Origin: an uncultured bacterium
Lineage (GTDB): Bacteria; Desulfobacterota; Desulfobulbia; Desulfobulbales; Desulfobulbaceae
Length of the DNA: 6,020 bases
Reading direction: 5' to 3'
NCBI GenBank assembly: GCA_903896915.1
Contig: CAITZN010000595.1
Span: 1-6,020, forward strand
Shown: positions 1 to 5,519 of the stretch, in pieces
Layout of the letters: the number at the start of each line of letters is the position of its first letter
Position numbering within the stretch: position 1 is the first letter of the stretch
Notes under the pieces: generated by a model
Seen by the model: the letters and a program-made list of their open reading frames with translations, nothing else
The model's database searches: none
What the model was told of the DNA's origin: nothing
Position numbers and translations under genes: made by a program

Positions 1-226
1 GATCTGGGCCAAGCAGGCCTGGGGCGCGTATTGGCACTGGGATCCCAAGGAGACTTGGTCGCTGGTGACTTGGTTCCTATACGCCGCCGCAGTGCATCAA
101 CGTTTTACCGTCGGTTGGCGGGGGCGTCGGGTGGCCATTCTTAGTATCATTGCTTTTCTTGCTGTCCTATTCACCCTTTGGGGTGTTTCCTTTCTCCTGA
201 AAGGGGTCCATACCTATGTCTCGTGA
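1..226 (+). CDS. ccsA: Cytochrome c assembly protein CcsA/ResC-like, C-terminal end (partial)
   Basis: The reading frame is open from base 2 and gives the last 74 residues before a TGA at 224-226; the start lies outside the window. It opens with the tryptophan-rich WWD heme-handling motif of the CcsA/CcmC/CcmF family ([13 protein letters not shown], visible residues 7-19). A conserved-looking histidine follows at visible residue 32 (AAAVHQR), a position that serves as a heme ligand in this family. A GWRGRR turn and a final membrane helix ending in [11 protein letters not shown] complete it. In the System II pathway CcsA works with CcsB/ResB to carry heme across the cytoplasmic membrane and attach it to apocytochromes c. 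The gene overlaps hemA by 11 bases, a pairing that joins heme synthesis to heme use. The family call is secure; the choice between ccsA, resC and hemX naming cannot be settled from the tail alone. Confidence 0.88.
   Translation, partial: IWAKQAWGAYWHWDPKETWSLVTWFLYAAAVHQRFTVGWRGRRVAILSIIAFLAVLFTLWGVSFLLKGVHTYVS
187..206 (+). promoter_or_regulatory. Hairpin covering the hemA ribosome binding site
   Basis: Bases 189-194 (CCTTTC) and 199-204 (GAAAGG) form a perfect 6-bp stem around a TCCT tetraloop. Two G-U pairs (188 with 205, 187 with 206) can extend it. The 3' arm contains the hemA Shine-Dalgarno AAGGGG (201-206), which sits 9 bases before the hemA ATG at 216. The hairpin lies within the last codons of ccsA, so ribosomes finishing ccsA would melt it. 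That the hairpin acts this way is inference from the sequence. Confidence 0.45.
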
Positions 227-1508
227 CGCCATCGTGCTGCTGGGCGTCAATCACAAAACGACGCCTTTGGCAATCCGAGAAAAGCTGGCGCTTTCTGCTG
301 GTTACGATGAACCGCTTCGCGCTCTGGGGCAGTTGGAGGAATTGCGGGAATACTACCTGCTCTCCACATGCAATCGGGTTGAGGTTCTCTTTACCTGCCA
401 GGATGTAAAGCAGGCAAGAGCTCGTGTTCTTGAGCGGTTATTTGCTAATAATGTGTCGCAGGAAGAACTCGATCAGTACATTTACCAGTACCTTGATGAC
501 CAGGCTGTGGAACATCTTTTTTTGGTGGCAGCGAGTCTTGATTCGATGATTGTTGGCGAAGCCCAAATTCTCGGTCAACTGAAGGAGGCGTATCGGCAGG
601 CGTCAAAACATCGCTGCAGCGGTTTCGTGCTGAATAAGTTGCTGCATAAATCATTTTCTGTGGCCAAGCGTGTCCGTACCGAAACCCGGATCGGGGCCAA
701 TGCCGTTTCGATCAGTTATGCAGCAGTGGAAATGGCCCGGAAAATATTTGGCGATCTTGCTGGGAAAAAGGTCATGCTGATTGGTGCCGGTGAGATGGCG
801 GAACTGGCGGCGGAACATCTGGTGGGGCAGGGCGTTACTGAGGTCATCGTCGCCAACCGCACCTTGCAAAGAGCTGTGAATCTGGCTCGCTGTTTTAACG
901 GGCAGGCGGTGGTTCTGGAGGAGTTGGTTGATCAGTTGCAGCATGTCGATATTATTATCAGCTCGACAGGGGCCCCAGATTTGATTCTTAGTAAGGAAGA
1001 TGTTCGTCCAGTGATGCGGGAACGCCGTAACCGACCGCTTTTTTTTATTGATATTGCTGTGCCCCGTGATCTCGATCCGGCCATCAACGAGTTGGACAAC
1101 GTCTATCTCTACGACATTGACGACCTGCATAATGTCGTTGAGATGAATAAATCCGAGCGCGACAAAGAGGCGGTCAAGGCCTATCGGATCATCGCCGAGG
1201 AAAAACTGAAATTCAGCAAGTGGTTGTCGAACATGGAGTCGACACCAACCATCATCCAACTGCGCTCCATGGTCGAAGGTCTTGTCCGGGGGGAGGTCGA
1301 AAAAACCATGGGCCGTCTTGAAGGCTTGAGTGAAAACAACCAGGACCGAACAGAAAAGTTGGTGGCTGCCATCACCGGCAAGATGCTGTATCGGCCCCTG
1401 CACTATCTCAAAAATGAAAATCATTGCATCAGCCTCCCGGATCGGATCAACACGGTCCGCACCTTGTTTCAGCTTGATAACGGCAATGATGACCCAGAAA
1501 ACTCGTGA
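216..1508 (+). CDS. hemA: Glutamyl-tRNA reductase HemA
   Basis: Makes glutamate-1-semialdehyde from glutamyl-tRNA(Glu) with NADPH, the first committed step of C5-pathway tetrapyrrole synthesis in the cytoplasm. The 430-residue length is normal for the family. The N-terminal catalytic domain shows [16 protein letters not shown] (10-25) and STCNR (50-54) with catalytic Cys52, followed by the signature [20 protein letters not shown] (107-126). The NADPH-binding domain has the glycine-rich [13 protein letters not shown] (190-202) and VANRT (212-216). A helical C-terminal dimerisation domain runs from about 320 to 420. The ATG at 216 is supported by AAGGGG 9 bases upstream and by the N-terminal motif falling at its usual distance. 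The gene overlaps the end of ccsA by 11 bases and the next gene by 4, so it is very probably co-transcribed with both. Nothing is missing or odd in the protein. Confidence 0.97.
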   Translation: MSRDAIVLLGVNHKTTPLAIREKLALSAGYDEPLRALGQLEELREYYLLSTCNRVEVLFTCQDVKQARARVLERLFANNVSQEELDQYIYQYLDDQAVEHLFLVAASLDSMIVGEAQILGQLKEAYRQASKHRCSGFVLNKLLHKSFSVAKRVRTETRIGANAVSISYAAVEMARKIFGDLAGKKVMLIGAGEMAELAAEHLVGQGVTEVIVANRTLQRAVNLARCFNGQAVVLEELVDQLQHVDIIISSTGAPDLILSKEDVRPVMRERRNRPLFFIDIAVPRDLDPAINELDNVYLYDIDDLHNVVEMNKSERDKEAVKAYRIIAEEKLKFSKWLSNMESTPTIIQLRSMVEGLVRGEVEKTMGRLEGLSENNQDRTEKLVAAITGKMLYRPLHYLKNENHCISLPDRINTVRTLFQLDNGNDDPENS

Positions 1509-2014
1509 TTAACAACGAGCGCGCATACATCCTTGCGGAGGAGTGGCTCATGGTCCGCCATTCCGGAGAGATTCCAGAGGTGGCCCTTCATGCTAGTCTG
1601 CATTATCTCTGCGAGGATGCGGAGGGCCCCCGGTTCATTCTTGCTGACGAGGAATTGATCCCGTTGCAGGAAGCGGCTCTGGAGCGATACCGGGAAATAA
1701 TCCTGCGAGATCTTGATGCGGCCAATCGTGATCGTTCTCTGTTTCGTGGTATCAAACGGGCGCTCCACAACTGGTATCGATTCGCCCGTTTCAGTGATAC
1801 GATCGGCTGTTCGTATGAGGAATTCCGAGAGACTGCGGCACAGACATTGATGCTGTATCTGCAGCAGGAATCGGATGATGTCTGTTCCGGAAAACGATTA
1901 TCATCAATCAACTGTACCACGGAAGCCATGCTGTCCTTTGCCCACACGCTGGGCATCGATCCGGTGGAGCTTCCAGGTGACTGGGCCTATCTCTGCGAAA
2001 AAACTACGATATAG
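1505..2014 (+). CDS. Uncharacterised 169-residue protein encoded after hemA
   Basis: I do not recognise this protein. The frame opens with GTG at 1505, overlapping the hemA stop as GTGA, the common arrangement for coupled genes. An in-frame ATG at 1550 (residue 16) has a much better ribosome site, GGAGGAG at 1537-1543 with a 6-base spacer. The true product may therefore be 154 residues. The sequence is hydrophilic and probably mostly helical, with no signal peptide or membrane segment. It has an acidic and basic middle (residues 55-90), a WYRFARF aromatic patch (90-96), and five cysteines (36, 102, 127, 137, 164) with no CxxC spacing. The C-terminus reads GIDPVELPGDWAYLCEKTTI. Position suggests a link to heme or cytochrome metabolism, but no motif supports a specific role. 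That it is a real gene rests on tight operon spacing and the strong internal ribosome site. Confidence 0.75.
   Translation: MINNERAYILAEEWLMVRHSGEIPEVALHASLHYLCEDAEGPRFILADEELIPLQEAALERYREIILRDLDAANRDRSLFRGIKRALHNWYRFARFSDTIGCSYEEFRETAAQTLMLYLQQESDDVCSGKRLSSINCTTEAMLSFAHTLGIDPVELPGDWAYLCEKTTI
1537..1552 (+). promoter_or_regulatory. Strong internal ribosome binding site and alternative start ATG
   Basis: GGAGGAG at 1537-1543 lies 6 bases before an in-frame ATG at 1550-1552. The upstream GTG at 1505 has no comparable purine-rich site. This makes the ATG a serious candidate for the true start of the gene after hemA, or for a second, shorter product. Conservation of residues 1-15 in relatives would decide between them. 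Confidence 0.5.
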
Positions 2015-2032
2015 CATGCTCTTGCATCTCCT

Positions 2033-2548
2033 TTGAAGAAATTTTTTAATACTCTTTTTCAGAAGTTCAAGCAGCTGCAGGGCTCGTCCGTATCACTTGC
2101 CCGAGGGGCGGCGGTGGGCGTGTTTATTGGCATCGCGCCGGTGATGCCGCTTAAATCGATACTGATTCTGCTGATCACCGTGGTCACCAGAGGCAGTACG
2201 GTGGCCGCGATATTTGTCTGTACGCTTATCTGCAATCCTCTCACCTATATTCCCTTGTATTATCTTGCTTGGCTGGTCGGCAACCTCATACTCCCTGGAC
2301 GGGCAGATTGGGCAACCTTGAAAACGGTCATCGATAGGATGCAGGAAGTGGGATTTGTCGAGGCGATTTCTTTTGCCGGAAGGGTAGGGTTTGATACCGG
2401 CATGGTATTGTTAGTTGGCGGTCTCGTCCTGGCACTGCCGCTCGCAATTCTCAGCTATCCGTTAGCGCTTCGCTTCTTTCTAGGGATTGAGCGGAGGCGC
2501 TATGAGAAGCATCTTCTCAATAAGAAAATCGAGGAACCTGTCCTCTGA
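2033..2548 (+). CDS. DUF2062 family membrane protein
   Basis: A 171-residue integral membrane protein of the DUF2062 family, whose biochemical role is not established. The diagnostic parts are the glycine-rich GAAVGVFIGIAPVMPLKSIL (25-44) and CNPLTYIPLYYLAWLVG (67-83), the latter being the family's NPLT-plus-tyrosine segment. Hydrophobic stretches at about 25-50, 56-83 and 122-150 predict three membrane regions, with basic ends (KKFFNTLFQKFK, then ERRRYEKHLLNKK) likely cytoplasmic. The start is TTG at 2033. An in-frame TAG at 2012-2014 excludes any earlier start, and no in-frame ATG precedes the conserved core. No clear Shine-Dalgarno is present, so coupling to upstream translation is plausible. 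It follows the unknown gene by 18 bases and is likely the last gene of the ccsA-hemA transcript. Family assignment is firm and the start less so. Confidence 0.85.
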   Translation: MKKFFNTLFQKFKQLQGSSVSLARGAAVGVFIGIAPVMPLKSILILLITVVTRGSTVAAIFVCTLICNPLTYIPLYYLAWLVGNLILPGRADWATLKTVIDRMQEVGFVEAISFAGRVGFDTGMVLLVGGLVLALPLAILSYPLALRFFLGIERRRYEKHLLNKKIEEPVL

Positions 2549-2673
2549 ATCCCTCGCGGGGCGCTCAGCTGGCTGGTTGAAGTGATGTTGGGCGGCAGAT
2601 CTGCGGATTGGCGGCAACGGGTGATGAGTCTGGCAAGATCTGTCTACGACTGAAGGGAAATCACTGGTGGTTG

Positions 2674-2726
2674 ACAACAGCAACGCGTCGGACAGATCGT
2701 TTGTCCGGTTGACACGCTGCTGTTGT
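2674..2726. terminator. Long imperfect hairpin between convergent genes, possible bidirectional terminator
   Basis: The left arm ACAACAGCA (2674-2682) pairs perfectly with 2718-2726. The stem continues with mismatches to GTC (2687-2689) pairing GAC (2711-2713). An inner GGACA (2690-2694) pairs TGTCC (2702-2706) around a 7-base loop, with a 4-base bulge at 2707-2710. It begins 15 bases past the purH stop on the minus strand and 125 bases past the DUF2062 stop. Neither side has a clear U tract, so termination is inferred mostly from position; it could also be a Rho-independent-like RNA stabiliser. The rest of 2549-2673 shows only minor palindromes such as GCAGATCTGC at 2595-2604. Confidence 0.4.
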
Positions 2727-2741
2727 GATGATCAGGTTGGT

Positions 2742-4031
2742 TTAATGCTTGAAGGAGCGCTGGCCGGTAAACATCATCGCCACCTGCGGGTTAGCCTCGT
2801 TGCAGGCCTGAATCGATTCGAAATCCCGGATTGAGCCGCCTGTCTGGAGTATGGCTGTGACTCCTTCACGGATGCCGATATCGGCGGCATCGCGGAATGG
2901 GAAGAAGGCATCCGAGATCATAACCGATCCGGGGAGCCCGGCCCGGTCGGCCTGCACTTTGGCGTCAATAGCCTCCTGGTCAGCCTTGTTCCGCTGACCG
3001 CGCTCGACCTCTGCGACCAGGTCGACGTAGGGGAGGCCGTGGGCATCAAAGCAGGTTATATCGGCGTATTTGGCATAAGCCTTGTGCACCGCGATTTCAG
3101 CGACACCTACCCGGTCCTGTTCGCCAGCACCGATCGCGGTGGTGCAGCCGTCCTTGACATAGATGACCGAGTTAGAGGTCACACCGTGCTCAATTGCCCA
3201 GCCAAAAAGCATGTCGTCGATCTCCCGAGGGGTTGGCTGGCGTTCGCAGGCATAGTCCATCCCTTTATAGGTAGCCTTCGCTGGTTTCAGATCCGAGGCG
3301 GAGCGGATGGAGTTGACTGCCGACTGCTGGACAATGATGCCGCCGTCGATCAACGATTTGAAATCAACGAAGCGGTGGCGCTCGAACTCGGCCAGCCGCG
3401 AGATTCCGGCCATGCGGATCACTCGCAGGTTTTTGCGGCGGGCAAGGATCGCCAGGGTTCCTTCCTCGAAGTCCGGGGCGCAGACCACCTCTAGATAATT
3501 TTCCGCCATCAGTTCAGCTGTCTCTCTATCAAGGGGACGGCTGGTGACCACCGCCCCGCCGAAGGCCGCAATCCGGTCGCAGCGGTTGGCGCGGTTGTAG
3601 GCATCGGCCAGGGTGGAGCCGATAGCCGCGCCACAGGGATTGTTATGTTTGAGAATAGCTGCTGCTGGTTTATCGATCAGGTATTTGATGATATTGAGGC
3701 CGTTGTCGACATCGGTGAGGTTGATCTTGCCCGGATGTTTACCGACCTGGAGCATGTCTTCCACCGTGATGGTGCTGACCAGGCCGTTGCCCGGCTCGAT
3801 GAAGGTGCAGTCGCCTAAAACCAGATTGCCGTTCACCAGTTCATACAGGGCTGCCTCTTGATCCGGGTTTTCGCCGTAGCGCAGTCCGCGTTCATCGACG
3901 GTGCCGTCGGCCAAGGGGATCTTCCAGGTTTTTTTCCGGTAGACCAGGGTCTGGCCGCCAAAGGAGATGGTCATCTCCATGGGGAAGGAATCGCCGAGAA
4001 GGGTTGAATACATTTTCTTGAGATCAGTCAT
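2742..4031 (-). CDS. purH: Stand-alone AICAR transformylase (PurH transformylase domain only)
   Basis: Transfers a formyl group from 10-formyltetrahydrofolate to AICAR to make FAICAR, the penultimate step of IMP synthesis, in the cytoplasm. At 429 residues it lacks the roughly 200-residue N-terminal MGS-like IMP cyclohydrolase domain of normal bifunctional PurH (about 520 residues). Transformylase motifs appear in order: RYGENPDQ (51-58), KHNNPCG (128-134, holding the catalytic Lys-His pair), AFGGAVV (156-162), SNSVIYVKDG (286-295), SDAFFPFRD (373-381), GVTAILQTGGSIRD (390-403) and the C-terminal FTGQRSFKH. The ATG at 4031 is preceded by an in-frame TAG 9 codon positions upstream or fewer, so no longer form is possible. 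GGAG lies 14 bases before it, which is a long spacer. IMP cyclohydrolase must be supplied by another gene outside the window. The gene lies 175 bases after the glmU-like gene in the same direction. Confidence 0.93.
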   Translation of the reverse strand: MTDLKKMYSTLLGDSFPMEMTISFGGQTLVYRKKTWKIPLADGTVDERGLRYGENPDQEAALYELVNGNLVLGDCTFIEPGNGLVSTITVEDMLQVGKHPGKINLTDVDNGLNIIKYLIDKPAAAILKHNNPCGAAIGSTLADAYNRANRCDRIAAFGGAVVTSRPLDRETAELMAENYLEVVCAPDFEEGTLAILARRKNLRVIRMAGISRLAEFERHRFVDFKSLIDGGIIVQQSAVNSIRSASDLKPAKATYKGMDYACERQPTPREIDDMLFGWAIEHGVTSNSVIYVKDGCTTAIGAGEQDRVGVAEIAVHKAYAKYADITCFDAHGLPYVDLVAEVERGQRNKADQEAIDAKVQADRAGLPGSVMISDAFFPFRDAADIGIREGVTAILQTGGSIRDFESIQACNEANPQVAMMFTGQRSFKH

Positions 4032-4087
4032 AATATTGCGCTAGGCTCCAGAGAAAGGGAGATAATGGTGAAAAATGGTTCTTCAAA

Positions 4088-4123
4088 CGGGTCGATCAAG
4101 GCTTGGAATGTACCCGGTCGATC
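4088..4123. repeat. Short direct repeat GGTCGATC and small inverted repeat upstream of purH
   Basis: GGTCGATC occurs at 4090-4097 and again at 4116-4123, 26 bases apart. CGGGT (4088-4092) can also pair with ACCCG (4112-4116). The spacing and the position about 60-90 bases before the purH start are compatible with an operator, but 8-base repeats can arise by chance and no known binding motif is matched. Confidence 0.2.
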
Positions 4124-4148
4124 GCGGTTGATAAAGGGCTAAATTGCT

Positions 4149-4166
4149 AACGCTAGGCGTGGCGTT
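4149..4166 (-). other. Small hairpin after the glmU-like gene
   Basis: AACGC (4149-4153) pairs with GCGTT (4162-4166) around an 8-base loop, 41 bases past the glmU-like stop on the minus strand. The sequence after it on the minus strand (AGCAATTT) is only weakly T-rich. It may be a weak terminator or an RNA end stabiliser between the two genes. The remainder of the 4032-4206 spacer shows no gene and no convincing promoter. Confidence 0.25.
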
Positions 4167-4206
4167 GTCGTGACCCGATACTCTTTGGTAGCACAGGAAC
4201 AGTAGG

Positions 4207-5220
4207 CTAGCCGTCGTTTCGGTGCGTTAGCGGCGCAATCGTGCTGCCCTTTGGTATCGAACAGTGCTCGAGCACGGAATTGGCCCCAACCGTAACCCCA
4301 TCTCCTAGCTGGCAGGCATGGAGGATGCAACCGCTGTGGATGCAACAATTTTGGCCTATGGTGGTCCCGCCACTGATCCGAACAGGGCCGTGGAGCACAC
4401 TATCCTGGCCGATGGCGCAGTCCGCAGCAATCAGGGTCGACTCCGGCCCGTATAGGGTAACGCCGGACAGCATCAGGCCGCGGTTGTGGCGGAGTTGCAG
4501 GGTGGCATGGGCTTGGGCAAGTTCTATCCGGGAATTGACCCCAAGGACATCGATGGCCTGGGGGTGGACGAATTTATGCACCGCGAGTCCCTGGCGGTTG
4601 GCAATGGCAACGATGTCGGTCAGGTAGACTTCGCCTTGGCTGTTATCGGTCCCGATCTGGCGCAGGGCGGTGAACAGGAACGGGCGGTCAACTAAATAGA
4701 TGCCGGCATTGATTTCTTGAATGCACCGCTGTTCTTCGCTGGCATCCTTTTCTTCGACAATAGCCTGCACCGTTCCCTTGTCATCGCTGAGGATGCGGCC
4801 ATAGCCAAAGGGCTGGTCGAGCAGGGTGGTCATCAGGGTGAGGGGCGCGCGCTGCTGCCGGTGCGCGGCGATCATGGCCCGCAGAGTTCCCGCCTGGATG
4901 AGCGGGGTGTCGCCGCAGAGGATCATCACCAGGTCCGCCTGGCCGCAGGCTGTTTCCGCGCAGAGTACCGCATGGCCGGTCCCCAATTGCTGCTCTTGAA
5001 TCACCGGCATGATCGAATAATTCGTCAGGGTGTTGAGGACCTCCTGGCGTTGGTGGCCAACGATGACGGCGCAGTCTGTGATCTCGGCCTCGCGGACCGC
5101 ATCAAGCACATGGTGGATCATCGGTCGGAAGAAGACCTCGTGCAAGACTTTGGCGTGCATTGATTTCATGCGGGTTCCCTTGCCAGCGGCAAGGACGACA
5201 GCGGTAATCGTTGGATTCAT
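4207..5220 (-). CDS. glmU: GlmU-like UDP-N-acetylglucosamine pyrophosphorylase, acetyltransferase part incomplete
   Basis: The uridylyltransferase half of GlmU makes UDP-GlcNAc from GlcNAc-1-phosphate and UTP for peptidoglycan and lipopolysaccharide. Motifs are all present: LAAGKGTRM (10-18, with Arg17), KVLHEV (24-29), EQQLGTGHAV (76-85), CGDTPLI (102-108, metal-binding Asp104), GYGRI (139-143), IVEEKDA (154-160), EINAGIYLV (169-177), QGEVYLTDI (195-203) and GVNSRIELA (227-235, metal-binding Asn229). A left-handed beta-helix of roughly 10-11 hexapeptides follows (about 253-330), and the protein ends at 337. Bifunctional GlmU has about 455 residues. The segment with the acetyltransferase catalytic residues (Arg333, Lys351, His363, Tyr366, Asn377 in E. 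coli) is absent. No frame beyond the stop resembles the missing part, so this is not a simple frameshift. The ATG at 5220 is chosen because LAAGKGTRM then falls at its usual place and AAGG lies 8 bases upstream. The open frame reaches 5382 but that extension is not GlmU-like. Confidence 0.88.
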   Translation of the reverse strand: MNPTITAVVLAAGKGTRMKSMHAKVLHEVFFRPMIHHVLDAVREAEITDCAVIVGHQRQEVLNTLTNYSIMPVIQEQQLGTGHAVLCAETACGQADLVMILCGDTPLIQAGTLRAMIAAHRQQRAPLTLMTTLLDQPFGYGRILSDDKGTVQAIVEEKDASEEQRCIQEINAGIYLVDRPFLFTALRQIGTDNSQGEVYLTDIVAIANRQGLAVHKFVHPQAIDVLGVNSRIELAQAHATLQLRHNRGLMLSGVTLYGPESTLIAADCAIGQDSVLHGPVRISGGTTIGQNCCIHSGCILHACQLGDGVTVGANSVLEHCSIPKGSTIAPLTHRNDG

Positions 5221-5228
5221 GGCAACAA

Positions 5229-5232
5229 CCTT
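5229..5232 (-). promoter_or_regulatory. Ribosome binding site fixing the glmU-like start
   Basis: On the minus strand AAGG ends 8 bases before the ATG at 5220. It supports this start over the upstream in-frame ATG at 5382, which would add 54 residues unlike any GlmU and would read through the candidate promoter. Confidence 0.55.
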
Positions 5233-5260
5233 GGGGAAATAAATAATTAGAAGTGGCCCC

Positions 5261-5289
5261 ACTGTAGAAAAAAAAGACGGATTTGACAA
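5261..5289 (-). promoter_or_regulatory. Candidate sigma-70-type promoter for the glmU-like gene
   Basis: On the minus strand TTGTCA (5289-5284, five of six matches to the -35 consensus) is followed after 17 bases by TACAGT (5266-5261, four of six matches to -10). Transcription would begin near 5254, giving a leader of about 34 bases. The spacer holds an eight-T run. This is a consensus match only, with no other support. Confidence 0.45.
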
Positions 5290-5302
5290 GAGGTGCATCG
5301 TC
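5268..5302 (-). terminator. Terminator-like hairpin with T8 tract upstream of the glmU-like gene
   Basis: On the minus strand GACGAT (5302-5297) pairs with ATCCGTC (5282-5276, one bulged base) around a 14-base loop, directly followed by eight T residues (5275-5268). The stem is short and the loop large, so it would be weak. It would stop minus-strand transcription coming from the metH side just before the candidate glmU promoter, which it overlaps. Confidence 0.33.
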
Positions 5303-5411
5303 GGGACGGCTGTGGGGGACAATTCGGGCAGGAAAAATTTTCTCTGGCCGTGATGGGCAGAAACTTGATGCGAATCTTGCATTTCATCCTTACAGTGGCC
5401 TGACCGTGAGG

Positions 5412-5440
5412 GCCGAGATACTAAGAAACGTCAACTCGGC
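5412..5440 (+). other. Perfect 6-bp inverted repeat in the metH leader region
   Basis: GCCGAG (5412-5417) pairs with CTCGGC (5435-5440) around a 17-base loop. It stands 12 bases before the terminator-like hairpin of the same strand. It could be part of a structured leader or small RNA. It matches no riboswitch consensus that I recognise, including cobalamin, SAM and SAH types. Confidence 0.35.
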
Positions 5441-5452
5441 AAGAGCAAGGAT

Positions 5453-5477
5453 AACTGCCTCCTATGCGGCAGTTTTT
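5453..5477 (+). terminator. Intrinsic terminator or attenuator 42 bases before metH
   Basis: AACTGCC (5453-5459) pairs perfectly with GGCAGTT (5468-5474) around an 8-base loop and runs into a five-T tract (5473-5477). This is a good Rho-independent terminator on the plus strand. No plus-strand gene lies upstream within the spacer, so it must end a small RNA or act in the metH leader. Divergent glmU starts on the other strand, so read-through from an upstream gene is not its target. Confidence 0.6.
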
Positions 5478-5519
5478 GTAGATTAAGAAAAGAATAACCA
5501 GCAAGCGAGAAATTTACCA

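Larger units (their letters stand above)
5221..5519. other. Divergent spacer between the glmU-like gene and metH
   Basis: This 299-base stretch holds no convincing gene. It contains the candidate glmU promoter, a terminator-like element on each strand, the GCCGAG/CTCGGC repeat, and short nested complementary segments between about 5346 and 5400 (GGCC with GGCC, GATG with CATC, ATGC with GCAT). An open frame at 5283-5486 starts with TTG without a ribosome site and runs through the terminator, so I do not count it as a gene. I found no convincing plus-strand promoter for metH. Confidence 0.5.

Noticed and set aside
651..1424. Long open frame on the minus strand (257 codons) opposite hemA
   Set aside because: It lies entirely antisense to the well-supported hemA gene, and its translation resembles no family I know. 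It is a frame shadow of hemA codon use.
3039..3494. Plus-strand open frame of 151 codons opposite purH
   Set aside because: It is fully antisense to the transformylase gene, with no ribosome site and no recognisable motif.
4139..4348. Frameshifted remainder of the glmU acetyltransferase domain
   Set aside because: The overlapping minus-strand frame reads APKRRLAYCSCATKEYRV near the glmU stop, with no hexapeptide repeats or GlmU C-terminal motifs, so it is not the missing part.
4717..5163. Plus-strand open frame of 148 codons opposite the glmU-like gene
   Set aside because: It is antisense to conserved uridylyltransferase motifs, so it is a shadow.
5221..5382. N-terminal extension of the glmU-like protein to an ATG at 5382
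   Set aside because: It would add 54 residues before the canonical N-terminus with no family similarity, and it would include the candidate promoter and T8 tract.
5259..5398. 8-base inverted repeat CCACTGTA (5259-5266) and TACAGTGG (5391-5398)
   Set aside because: An 8-base complementary pair is expected by chance about once in a stretch of this size, and flanking bases do not extend it.
5380..5405. Cobalamin riboswitch hint: GCCACTGTAA on the minus strand
   Set aside because: This short match is on the strand leading to glmU rather than metH, and the B12 box and other conserved parts are absent.
5283..5486. Small plus-strand frame of 67 codons in the glmU-metH spacer
   Set aside because: It starts with TTG without a ribosome site, its product has no recognisable feature, and it runs through the terminator hairpin. 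Non-coding RNA is a better reading.
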